The notes beneath the pieces are model-generated. The model was not told the origin of the DNA. It did no database searches and worked only from the letters and a program-made list of their open reading frames with translations. Positions 1 through 8,637 of a stretch of DNA of 42,980 nucleotides are shown here, piece after piece. Each line of letters begins with the position of its first letter. Position 1 is the stretch's first letter. The DNA is from Thermoproteaceae archaeon (GTDB lineage: Archaea > Thermoproteota > Thermoprotei > Thermoproteales > Thermoproteaceae). The stretch covers positions 1 through 42,980 of the forward strand of contig JAJHRB010000003.1 of the NCBI GenBank assembly GCA_020833025.1. Direction: 5' to 3'. The position numbers were made by a program, and so were the translations under genes.

Positions 1-13
1 GCGGGGGGGGCCC

Positions 14-32
14 GGGGGGGGGGGGGGGGGGG
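14..32. repeat. Poly-G homopolymer tract (19 G)
   Basis: Direct reading: uninterrupted G from 14 to 32, preceded by G8 and CCC. Confidence 0.9.
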
Positions 33-109
33 CGCCGGCTAGGGCGGCCGCGCGCCGCGAGCTCGGCGCAGCCCCCAGGCATGCTCTCGTCGCAGCACGA
101 CACAACGCA

Positions 110-141
110 AATTATATCAACCCCCCCCCTCCCGGGCGCCC
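110..141 (+). promoter_or_regulatory. Promoter of the pilin-like gene: TATA-like AAATTATATC followed by a C9 tract
   Basis: AT-rich element about 27 nt upstream of the GTG at 142; C9 run lies between TATA and start. Confidence 0.5.
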
Positions 142-732
142 GTGGCCAGGAGGAGCTACAAGCCGCTGGTGGCGCTGACTGCGCTGGCAATAGCCGCGCT
201 GGCTGCGGCATCGCTCACGCTGGTGAACGTGACGTACTGGGTCGTCAACGCGACGCTCCCGCCGGCAATGAAGTACGCCGGCTCTGACGTCAACATTGCC
301 GGGGGCAAGTACGTCAAGGTCAGCTACTACTACGACTCCAGAACCGGCTACAACATCACGAGGATATCCGTCGTGGGCTTCACGGGAGACCCGACGAACT
401 ACACTGACGTGATTCGCGTGTGCAACAAGCGCGATGACGTGAGCGCGTCAGTCTACCTGCGCTGGGTGGGCCAGGTGGGCAGCACGGGCTACGAGACGTA
501 CGTCAGGAGGTTCGTGGTAGGGAATACGAGCGGTACAAACGTTAACACCGGCGTTGGCTTCATCGGCAATACAACGCACCCGTACGCCGGGCCCTACACC
601 GTCGGCCCCGGCGGCTGCCTCACGCTCGGCGTGCACGTATTGATCGACCCGGAGCTGCCGTCCGCAGTCGCCGACGGCAAGCATGTGATAGCAACGTATC
701 AGGTCAACGTGGAGGTGCAGTACTCGCAGTAA
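142..732 (+). CDS. Exported beta-rich protein, candidate TasA-like/bundling-pilin-type subunit
   Basis: N-terminal hydrophobic signal, then VVNATLPP; N/T/Y-rich mature region; N-terminus aligns with the 723-aa protein at 3764. Confidence 0.6.
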   Translation: MARRSYKPLVALTALAIAALAAASLTLVNVTYWVVNATLPPAMKYAGSDVNIAGGKYVKVSYYYDSRTGYNITRISVVGFTGDPTNYTDVIRVCNKRDDVSASVYLRWVGQVGSTGYETYVRRFVVGNTSGTNVNTGVGFIGNTTHPYAGPYTVGPGGCLTLGVHVLIDPELPSAVADGKHVIATYQVNVEVQYSQ

Positions 733-739
733 GCGCGCA

Positions 740-2002
740 GTGAGGAGCCGGGACAAAGCCCTGCCCCTTTTTTCCGCCGCGGCCCGCCTCAAGAGGGCCC
801 TCCTCCTCTTCCTCCCCGCGCTGGTCTTCGTAATTGCCCTCACGGCGCCTGGGGGCGAGCACGCCTTCAGGGCGGGCCCCCTCGCTGAGGTGTCCGCCGG
901 CCAGGTCCCCCAGTACGTCCACGCGGCAAACAAGACGCTGCACCTCTACAGCTCTCCCTACGCATCCTGGCGGTACCCCGGCGCCGTGGTGGTCAGGCTG
1001 TTCTACCCGACCTCGCTCCTCGCCTCCTCCACGTGCGGCGCGGTGGCAGCGTCCTCCGTCGGCGGGCGGCCAGGAGCCTACCCCGTGGACGTCACGATCC
1101 CGCCTGGATTTCAGGGAGACTGCTGGGTGAACTTCACGCACCCCTCGGGCTGGCGCGACGCCGTGCTCCTCAGGGTCAGGCTGATAGACTGGTACCCGGG
1201 CGCCGGGGAGCGCGCAGTCATTGTGCTGAACGGCACTGGCTGGCAGTTCGTCCAGGTCGGGCATGACGGCACGCTGTACGTCTGGGAGCGGCCCGCGGCA
1301 AGGTCGCCCGTGGCCGGCTGCGTCTTTGTGTTCAACGGGTCGGTCCTTCTGGCCGAGGCCCAGCCCTACAGTGAGGTCGTGCCCGGCGTGATGCCGCCCG
1401 TGACGGCGCCCTCGGGCGCGGGCGCCGTCCGCTACGGCGCGTTCTTGAGCCTCGCCGGCGCCTCCACGCTCTACATATACCGGGCGCCCTGCGCCGTGCT
1501 GGGGAGGCTCAACGTGTCCGGGCCGCCGCCGCTCGCGGCCGAGATAGGCGCGCTCATACCCACGCCCGCGGGCCCGGTCTTCGACGCGCCCCGCGTCGAG
1601 AAGTCTGTGGTGTACAGGTCCGAGCTCAGGGTGATAAACTACAGCGAGGCTGCCGCAAGGACTTACAGGCTGTACGCGTACACGTACAGCACGCCGGTGG
1701 GCCTCTGGGGCGCAGTTCTCCGGCACCACTTCACCCTGACTGCGCTCCTCACGACGAGAGTCTCTCTCTTCAGGCCCGGCGGGGAGCCGGAGAGGGCCGG
1801 CGACGCGTGGGTGTACCACGCTGGGAACGTGAGCTACTGGGTCTACGGGCCGCGGCCCCACTACGTCTGCGAGCCGCCGTGCGGCGTGCCAGCCGGCTGG
1901 CAGGACCCTGTGTACGTTGTGGCAGATCCCACCGGCCAGTGGCGCGGCTGGCCCCAGATACTCGCAATAAGGGGGGAGGTGCTAAAGCCATGGAGGCCGT
2001 AG
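740..2002 (+). CDS. Exported/membrane-anchored protein of unknown function, likely co-transcribed with 142-732
   Basis: 420-aa ORF 8 nt after the upstream stop; N-terminal hydrophobic helix; many N-x-S/T sites. Confidence 0.6.
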   Translation: MRSRDKALPLFSAAARLKRALLLFLPALVFVIALTAPGGEHAFRAGPLAEVSAGQVPQYVHAANKTLHLYSSPYASWRYPGAVVVRLFYPTSLLASSTCGAVAASSVGGRPGAYPVDVTIPPGFQGDCWVNFTHPSGWRDAVLLRVRLIDWYPGAGERAVIVLNGTGWQFVQVGHDGTLYVWERPAARSPVAGCVFVFNGSVLLAEAQPYSEVVPGVMPPVTAPSGAGAVRYGAFLSLAGASTLYIYRAPCAVLGRLNVSGPPPLAAEIGALIPTPAGPVFDAPRVEKSVVYRSELRVINYSEAAARTYRLYAYTYSTPVGLWGAVLRHHFTLTALLTTRVSLFRPGGEPERAGDAWVYHAGNVSYWVYGPRPHYVCEPPCGVPAGWQDPVYVVADPTGQWRGWPQILAIRGEVLKPWRP

Positions 2003-2231
2003 CGCTACGCAACTTTAACCAGACGCGCATTGCACGCACGGTGAGGCCGAAGACCGCCAGCGCTGGGAACGGCCCCGTCAGATCTGCAATCCTCAGCGCT
2101 GGGAGAGAGGTCCCCTCACCATGGCATATCGTGAGGGCTCTCGGCCCTTGCGGCGCCGTCCAGCGGCGCCTCCACGTAGTCGAGCGGGAGGGCTTGGCGT
2201 TGTCCGTTCACGGGGGCGCGGGCTGTTGCGT

Positions 2232-2651
2232 ATGATCGTCGAGGAGCTGAGGAGGGTTGCGGAGAGGTACGACTGCATTCTATTCGCCACGCTCTTCGGC
2301 TCTGCCGCCGCCGGGAGACGCCACAGACACAGCGACGTAGACGTGGCGGTTTACCTGCGGGAGGGATGCGACCCGCTAGACTTCATCGCCTCCTTCTCCG
2401 CCGACGTGGCCGAGGCGCTGGGAGTGGACGACGTAGACGTCTTGATACTCAACGGGGATCTGCCCTACGAGCTTAGATACAGGGCGCTGACGGGCCGGCT
2501 GATATACGCGCGGGACAGGGAGCGGTATGTGGAGGAGGTTGTAAAGGCCGCCTCGCTCTGGGCGGACTTCCGGATCGCGCTTGAGAAGACTCGCGCGAGA
2601 GAGAAGTTTGCCGAGAGGCTATGGGCAAGATCGAGAGGCTCGCCGCACTAG
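2232..2651 (+). CDS. mntA: MNT-type nucleotidyltransferase, antitoxin of an MNT/HepT (MntA/HepT) module
   Basis: LFGSAAAGRRHRHSDVDVAVY matches the GSx(10)DxD minimal nucleotidyltransferase motif; overlaps hepT. In-frame ATG at 2232 preferred to 2121. Confidence 0.8.
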   Translation: MIVEELRRVAERYDCILFATLFGSAAAGRRHRHSDVDVAVYLREGCDPLDFIASFSADVAEALGVDDVDVLILNGDLPYELRYRALTGRLIYARDRERYVEEVVKAASLWADFRIALEKTRAREKFAERLWARSRGSPH

Positions 2652-3052
2652 TCGCGAAGAACCTAGAGGCGCTCGACCGGCTCGTGGAGGCCCACGGAGC
2701 GAGAGGCGTCGTGGAGGACTACGTGCTGCTAAACGCAGCGTTGCACCTACTGCAGACTTCAATACAGGCAGTGATAGATGCCGGCATGCACCTACTGGCC
2801 GAGCTGGGCGCGGAGCCGCCGAGCAGATACACGGACGTGCCCAGAAGACTAAAGGAGCTGGGAGTTCTCGCGGAGAAGGACGCAGAGGGGCTCCGCCGCG
2901 TTATCGGCTTTAGAAACGTCGTGGTGCACGGCTACGAAGACCTCAACATTGAGCTAGTCAGAAGAGTTCTGGACGATCGTTTATACCGCGACCTTCAGAA
3001 ATACATGGCCGCTATATACAGCTACGCGCTTGAGAGGGGGATCGACCCCTGA
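2621..3052 (+). CDS. hepT: HepT-like HEPN toxin (DUF86)
   Basis: RNVVVHGY fits the R-x4-H-x-Y HEPN/HepT motif; overlaps the MNT gene. Confidence 0.8.
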   Translation: MGKIERLAALVAKNLEALDRLVEAHGARGVVEDYVLLNAALHLLQTSIQAVIDAGMHLLAELGAEPPSRYTDVPRRLKELGVLAEKDAEGLRRVIGFRNVVVHGYEDLNIELVRRVLDDRLYRDLQKYMAAIYSYALERGIDP

Positions 3053-3067
3053 GCCGCCGCAACGTTA

Positions 3068-3078
3068 AGTATAAAATA
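3068..3078 (+). promoter_or_regulatory. TATA element (AGTATAAAATATC region) for the wHTH gene
   Basis: About 29 nt upstream of the GTG start at 3102. Confidence 0.5.
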
Positions 3079-3101
3079 TCAGGCAGCGCTTCAGTTCTTC
3101 C

Positions 3102-3767
3102 GTGAACGTCACCGTGCTTATTATTCTTGCGCCTCTGGCTGCCTGGCTGCTCCCGGTGTACGTGCCGCCCAACTCCACGGCGCATGTCACGGCGCACTTG
3201 CCGCCCGGCCTCTGCAACGCCACAGGGACCTTCGCCGTGGAGAGACCCATCGCGATCGCCTGCATCAACCCGTCGACTCAGCCGGCGCTGCTCAGCGGCA
3301 GCGTGGCCGTGGAGTACCCGCGGCCTCCCCCGCCAGAGGCGCCTAAAGCCCCCCGAGACTCCATCCTTGCAGTCGCGCTCGGCGTCGCCGCTGCGGCCGG
3401 CCTCAGCCACCTGCTCGGCAACAGGAGAGAGCTCCTGGCGGCGCTGCCGGCCCTCGCCGCGGCGAGAGTAAAGAGGGCGCTCGGCCTCGAGCACCCCGTC
3501 AGGAGGGAGATTTTCAAGCTGATTGAGAGGGCCGGCGCGATGACGCCCTCCCAGATAGCTAGGGCGCTGGGCAAGAGCTTGGGGTCCGTGCAGTGGCACC
3601 TGTTCGTCTTGGAACGCGAGGGGAGAGTGAGGTCCGTGAGGGTGGGCCCCTTCACGTACTACTTCATAGACCCGAGTGCTGCCGCGGAGGTCATCCTGTC
3701 GTCCGTCGACCCGGCACTGCTGAGCCCCGAGGACAGGGAGAAGCTTGAGCTCATGGCCTCGCAATGA
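3102..3767 (+). CDS. Membrane-anchored winged-helix (ArsR-like) transcriptional regulator with an extracytoplasmic domain
   Basis: N-terminal signal/TM, short exported segment, second hydrophobic segment, then HPVRREIFKLIERAGAMTPSQIARALGKSLGSVQWHLFVLEREGRV wHTH. Confidence 0.7.
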   Translation: MNVTVLIILAPLAAWLLPVYVPPNSTAHVTAHLPPGLCNATGTFAVERPIAIACINPSTQPALLSGSVAVEYPRPPPPEAPKAPRDSILAVALGVAAAAGLSHLLGNRRELLAALPALAAARVKRALGLEHPVRREIFKLIERAGAMTPSQIARALGKSLGSVQWHLFVLEREGRVRSVRVGPFTYYFIDPSAAAEVILSSVDPALLSPEDREKLELMASQ

Positions 3768-5935
3768 GCCGCGCGGCCGCCGCGCTGCTGCTTTTAGGGG
3801 CCGTCGCCCTCCTCGCCTCCCTGGCATTCCTCAACGTGGCGCAGACCGCGGTCAACGCATCGCTGCCGCCCGTCTCCAAGCGCCTCAACGCCTCTCTGGC
3901 GCCCCTCGCAGGCGCCTGGTGGGACGCCGCCGACGGCTACAACGTGACTCACTACAGCATGAAGTTCGTGCCTGGCTGGCCCGAGCTGTACACTGTCGGA
4001 ATGTTCGCTCCCACGCGCGCGGGCTGGGAGGCGAGGCTTGAGAAGCTGGCCCAAGTAGGCACGGCCACATACGCCATAGCTCTAGGCGGCGTGACGCAGA
4101 TAACAGAAAGCCAGGGCGCCGGGCCTTACGTGGCCATCGGCCAGAACACGCCGCTGGACTGGTACATTTACGGCAGTCAGCGCCTCTCCGTCCTAGCCTA
4201 TGCATGGTTCCGGCAGGGAGGCATCACCGCAATCCAGCTCATGAACTTCACGGCGGAGCCCATGGCCAGGCTCTACAGCCAGACCTTCTCCTGTCCCCCC
4301 TCCACACATGCAGACGGCTTCTCGGACTACTGCACGACGTACGCCACGGGCTTCCCGGACGCGTCTTTGCTTAAGTTCTACACTTGGAGCGCTGCAGGCG
4401 GAAGCGAGGCTTACCTGGACGAGTCTTTCGGCAACCCGAAGCCCTCGGTCTACACCGAGGGGAAGAACGGCTACGGCGCGGCGTTTGTGAACCTCACGCG
4501 GTGGATTGGCGGCCTCCCGGCTACGGGAAACCTCACGGTCCAGTACTACCTCCAGGCGGCAATAACCGGCGGGGACTACTTGCAGCTCAACTTCTTCGTG
4601 GACACGGACGGGGACGGTAGGCCGGACGTGGAGGTCGTCTACTACATGTCTGTTAGAGGGAGGGAGCCGGCCTGCCTCTCCTCTGCGATATACGGCTACT
4701 CCATCACCTGCATCTCGATGTTGTACTCCTCTCAAAGTCCCCCCATTAAGACGTGGCTCGACTGGACCGTCACCAAGATCTACGACTACGGCACTGTGGT
4801 GGGCCTTGCCCTCGTCACGTACTCGCCGAACGGCGACACGAAGAGCTGGTGGGATAACTTGAGGGCCGTCAAGTGCATGCTGCCCCCCGCCGTGTCGACG
4901 TACGTCAGAGGGTGGCAGTACACGCAGGTGTACATCAGCCCCAGCACAAGCCCCACCTCTCCGCCCTCTCTCGCCACGGAGGTGGACGCCTACGGCAGCA
5001 CCGGGAGTGTGTATGCAGACTGGGGCGCCGCCGTTGCCAGGTACAGCCTGCCGCAGCCCGTCCCGGCCTACAGCACCACGGTGTCTGTGCAAGGCAGATA
5101 CGTGAGGGATTCGGCGGATGTGCAGAACAACGTCGCCTACGTCTCAATCGGCGTGGATACTGACGGCGACGGGATTGTGGACAGGGAGTACATTGTCTAC
5201 CGGCACGACGTGGCCGCTGGCCAGACAGGCGTAATCGTGTCTGCCTTCTTCGCAGACTCCAGCGGCAGCCCCCTGGTGGTCTGCACAGTAGACAGCAGCG
5301 GCGCCTGCACGCCCGGCGACTCCAGGTTTGCCGTCATCAACGCGGGCGCCATGGCCACGGGCAATAACTATCTGTGGAGCTACACGCTGTACGAGCGGGG
5401 CGCCGTAATTGCGGTCGCGCTTGCCGCGGCGGACGCCTCGGGCCGCGCAGACGGCACCGCCGACGACTTCTGGATCTACTGGGACGACCTGACAGTGCAG
5501 TACAGCGCGTGTCCCCCGCCGGGCGGCTGGGGCGCGAGCGGTAAGTACGTCTGGCAGAGCTACGGCTACCTGCTGGTCTCCGGCTCGGCAGCTGCGTATA
5601 GGACGCTGGTCGCAAATGCCCTGACATACGTTGCTAACTTCTCCGGCTTGGGGACATATGCAGTCTTTGACTCCTCGCTCAGCCCGATATTCGGCGTCTC
5701 AGTGAACGGCTCCTCCTTTACCGCGCTTTGTGGCCCCTCCTCTGTCCCGCTCGGCTCCCTGCCCTCGGCGGTGTGGGTGGAGCTCAGGCCGCTGAATGGT
5801 CTCGGCGATGTCATAATCAGGGACCAGTACGGCAGCGTGCTGGCGAGACACGGCTGCCGGTACGCAGCCGCTCCGCAGTACGTGGGGTTCAGGGGCGGGC
5901 TGCTGAGAGTATATAACATCACGGCGCTGGGATGA
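3764..5935 (+). CDS. Large exported protein with two DTDGDG calcium-binding-type modules; pilus/surface-associated candidate
   Basis: Signal peptide, VNASLPP after the signal, VDTDGDGRPDVEVVYY and VDTDGDGIVDREYIVY repeats; ATGA overlap with the upstream gene. Confidence 0.7.
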   Translation: MSRAAAALLLLGAVALLASLAFLNVAQTAVNASLPPVSKRLNASLAPLAGAWWDAADGYNVTHYSMKFVPGWPELYTVGMFAPTRAGWEARLEKLAQVGTATYAIALGGVTQITESQGAGPYVAIGQNTPLDWYIYGSQRLSVLAYAWFRQGGITAIQLMNFTAEPMARLYSQTFSCPPSTHADGFSDYCTTYATGFPDASLLKFYTWSAAGGSEAYLDESFGNPKPSVYTEGKNGYGAAFVNLTRWIGGLPATGNLTVQYYLQAAITGGDYLQLNFFVDTDGDGRPDVEVVYYMSVRGREPACLSSAIYGYSITCISMLYSSQSPPIKTWLDWTVTKIYDYGTVVGLALVTYSPNGDTKSWWDNLRAVKCMLPPAVSTYVRGWQYTQVYISPSTSPTSPPSLATEVDAYGSTGSVYADWGAAVARYSLPQPVPAYSTTVSVQGRYVRDSADVQNNVAYVSIGVDTDGDGIVDREYIVYRHDVAAGQTGVIVSAFFADSSGSPLVVCTVDSSGACTPGDSRFAVINAGAMATGNNYLWSYTLYERGAVIAVALAAADASGRADGTADDFWIYWDDLTVQYSACPPPGGWGASGKYVWQSYGYLLVSGSAAAYRTLVANALTYVANFSGLGTYAVFDSSLSPIFGVSVNGSSFTALCGPSSVPLGSLPSAVWVELRPLNGLGDVIIRDQYGSVLARHGCRYAAAPQYVGFRGGLLRVYNITALG

Positions 5936-6420
5936 GCGAGGCCAGGCGCGGGGCGGGGGGAAGAAGGCGCGCGGCCGCGCTGGCCGTCCTCGGCGCCGCG
6001 GTAATAGTTGCGCTCCTGTTGAGCACGGCACGCGCGCCGGCTGCCGCGTCGCTCCCGCCCGCGGCGCCTGAAGGGACAGGGGCCGCCGTCCTGGTCGGGC
6101 TCAACGGCACCCAGACCTTCCGCCTGTGGGCCCCGCCTGGCCACGCCGCGCTCTGGGACGTGCTCTTCTGCAACGCGGCCGGCGCTAACGTGACAGTCGC
6201 GGTCAGGCCCCTGAGCGCGCCCCGGGAGGTCAGGCAGTTTCTATTCCATGTCGGCGACGCCTCGTTCGGCTGGGACGGCAGGAGCGCGAGAGAGTGGCAC
6301 GCCGCGCTGGCGCCTGGAGAGTGCGCCCGCGGCGCGCTGGAGGTTCTCGTCGACGGCCGCGCCCCCGCCAATACGGTGTACGTCGTGGCCGTCGAGGTGG
6401 TAGCATGGGTCTCGGGGTGA
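5932..6420 (+). CDS. Small exported protein, candidate minor subunit of the same surface structure
   Basis: ATGA overlap with the 723-aa gene; hydrophobic N-terminus followed by AAASLPP. Confidence 0.6.
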   Translation: MSEARRGAGGRRRAAALAVLGAAVIVALLLSTARAPAAASLPPAAPEGTGAAVLVGLNGTQTFRLWAPPGHAALWDVLFCNAAGANVTVAVRPLSAPREVRQFLFHVGDASFGWDGRSAREWHAALAPGECARGALEVLVDGRAPANTVYVVAVEVVAWVSG

Positions 6421-6679
6421 CGCGTTAAGGATATTCGCGGCGCGATCCTGCCGGCGCCATAGTGGAGAGGCTGAAGGCTGCGGGCTTGGTGCCTGAATAC
6501 CCCTGGACGGCACTGCGCGCGGTAGCTGCAGACGGGGCGGGAGGCGCCGGCCGCGCGCCCAGACGGGAATCCCCGTCGCGCCACAGCAGGGGCCCGTGCG
6601 GCGCAGGCGATCCAGCGCCTGGCCCAGGCCCGCAGGCGGGAGCGCCCACGGCCGCCGACAGTTACTGCCGGCGGGGAAA

Positions 6680-6935
6680 CGCGCGTCGCGGAGAGGCACG
6701 GCTGCGTTGAGTTCGCCACGCTCTTCGGCTCCGCGGCGACAAGCCGGCGGCACGCTCACAGCGACGACCTGCCCTACGAGTTCAGGTACAGGGCGCTGGC
6801 CGGCCGCATGATTTACGCGCGGGACAGGGAGCGGCACGTGGAGGGAGTTGTGAGGGCTGCACCCCCTGGGCCGACCTGCAGATAGCGCTCTGGAAGACGC
6901 GCGAGGGAGAAGTTCGCCGAGAGGCTGTGGGCAAG
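6680..6935 (+). pseudogene. Decayed MNT nucleotidyltransferase copy with internal deletion
   Basis: Nucleotide similarity to 2250-2640 (TTCGCCACGCTCTTCGGCTC, CAGGGCGCTG.CCGGC, GCGCGGGACAGGGAGCGG); the segment after the GS motif up to DLPYE is missing. Confidence 0.75.
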
Positions 6936-7323
6936 GTCGAGAGACTCGTCGCGCTAGTTGCGAAGAACACGGGGCGAGAAAGGTCGTGGAGGGCTGTGTG
7001 CTGCTAAACGCAGCGCTGCACCTCTTGCAGACATCAATACAGGCGGTGATGGACGCTGCCATACACCTCGCCGCAGGGCCGGGCAGGTACAGCGGCGTGC
7101 CGAGGGCGCTGAGAGAACTGGGAGTCCTGCGGGAGGAGGACGCCGGGGGCTCCGCCGCGCCGTAGGCTTTAGGAACGCCGCCGTTAACGGCTACGCAGAT
7201 TTCAACATGGAACTCGTCGAGAGGATCTCTAGCGCCTGTCTCTGCCGCGACCTCCTGCGGTACGCCTCGGCGATTTACAGCGGCGCGCTAGAGGTGACTC
7301 CCGCGCGGCCTCTAGCCATCTAA
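6927..7323 (+). pseudogene. Decayed HepT copy (frameshifts/deletions; motif His changed to Asn)
   Basis: Similarity to 2621-3052 (GTGCTGCTAAACGCAGCG, CAGAC.TCAATACAGGC.GTGAT); RNVVVHGY became RNAAVNGY. Confidence 0.75.
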
Positions 7324-7370
7324 AACGTCTGGCTGGGCCGGGCGTGTGAGATATTGTCGAGCCCACCGTG

Positions 7371-7538
7371 ATGGTGTTGGAGCTTCACAGGTACCAGCGC
7401 AACGGGCCTGACTCCGAGGGCTTTTTCTCTGGAATTCCTGACGACAGACCGGCTGCAGTGCTTGTGTGCACGCCCGCGGGAAGGATTGTTAGCTGCGAGG
7501 ACATCTACAAGAGGGTCTGCGGCCCCTCGCGCAGCTAA
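7371..7538 (+). CDS. Possible small protein of 55 aa
   Basis: ATG...TAA ORF MVLELHRYQRNGPDSEGFFSGIPDDRPAAVLVCTPAGRIVSCEDIYKRVCGPSRS; below the ORF-track cutoff. Confidence 0.3.
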   Translation: MVLELHRYQRNGPDSEGFFSGIPDDRPAAVLVCTPAGRIVSCEDIYKRVCGPSRS

Positions 7539-7543
7539 CGCCG

Positions 7544-7936
7544 CTACGCGTGAAGCGGCAGCGGGACTGCCGGCGGCACCGGCTCCGGCTCGTGCCACAC
7601 TAATGCGCCGATTAGCGCCAGCGCGGCGAGCGCTATTATCAGCGCCAGCAGGGCTCTCAGCGGGTCAACCCCCGCGATGAGAGACAGTGTTGCCAGCGAG
7701 AGCAGAAAGCCGGAGAGCAGCGCGACGGGGAGCGCGATGATTGCGAGCGCGGGGAGGAGCGCGGCAGAGAGCGCGAGCGCGACCAGCGCGGCCACGAGGC
7801 CCAGCAGGAACGCCGGGGGAGCCAGGATAGCGCCGAGCGCGACGCGCAGCGGGTTAACGACGCGCCGCTCCAGCAGGCTCATTGCAAGCCAGAGAATCAG
7901 CACGAACGCCAGGAACCAGACGAGCAGCTCCAGCAC
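7544..7936 (-). CDS. Small Leu/Ala-rich integral membrane protein
   Basis: 130-aa ORF with several hydrophobic helices; GTG start about 24 nt after a CTTTTTAAG element on the minus strand. Confidence 0.6.
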   Translation of the reverse strand: MLELLVWFLAFVLILWLAMSLLERRVVNPLRVALGAILAPPAFLLGLVAALVALALSAALLPALAIIALPVALLSGFLLSLATLSLIAGVDPLRALLALIIALAALALIGALVWHEPEPVPPAVPLPLHA

Positions 7937-7971
7937 GTCACGTACGGCCGGGCACTTAAAAAGGCCTGCAA

Positions 7972-8584
7972 TTACAACTTACTGAGCGCGAGCGCGAACG
8001 CGCCAGTCGCCAGCGCAATGATGAGGAACACGGCGGCTGGATTGTCGGCAAGCGGGAGCCACTTGAGATTCATGCCGTACACGCTAGATATTAGTAGTGC
8101 CGGCACGGCGACGGTCCCGAGCCACGTCAGCCTCCTAACAGACCTCTCGAGGGACAGCAGCGTCACGACTCTGGCGTACCCGCGGACCCTGCGCGCGCCC
8201 CTCAGCACCGCCCTGGCGCGGGCGTAGAGCCTCCGCGGCACACGGCCGGCGCCCAGCAGGTCTTCAGCGACGTCGTGAACCTGATACGCTGCGTGGAGGA
8301 GCGCGTGCGCCGCGTAGACGGCGCGGTGGAGCTTGCGCGGGCCGGCCCGCCCCCAATTCTCCAGCGCGTACTCCAGCTGCTCTAGAGCCTGCTCCACCGG
8401 CTCGAGCGATTTCTCGAGACTCTCAAGTGACGCGCGGAGGGCGTCCTCAAGCGTCGGGAAGGGCCCCCCCGATCACCCTGCCGGACGCGTCGGCAACGAC
8501 CTCTACCTCCTCCTCGACGAGCTCTCCCTCCCTGACGCTGACGAGGGGCAGGCGAAGAGTCAGGCGGCCCTCGCTCTGTGCCAT
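7972..8584 (-). pseudogene. CorA-like divalent cation transporter (short form), reading frame broken at a C7 run
   Basis: C-terminal YGMN and two TM segments; removing one C at 8465-8471 joins MAQSEGRLTLRLPLV...RVIGGPFPTLEDALRASLESLEK with the downstream ORF (about 203 aa). TATA about 23 nt upstream of ATG 8584. Confidence 0.65.
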
Positions 8585-8637
8585 GGCGGCGGGGGCGCCG
8601 CTGCTAAAAATTAATTTTAAGGGGGCTCACAGGGCTC

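Noticed and set aside
704-1861. 385-aa minus-strand ORF
   Set aside because: Opposite to a signal-bearing 420-aa ORF; Arg/Pro/Gly-rich shadow reading of GC-rich codons.
1807-2235. 142-aa plus-strand ORF
   Set aside because: Overlaps the end of the 740-2002 gene, Arg/Ala-rich, no recognisable domain.
4193-5092. 299-aa minus-strand ORF
   Set aside because: Fully antisense to the 723-aa surface protein; composition typical of a shadow ORF.
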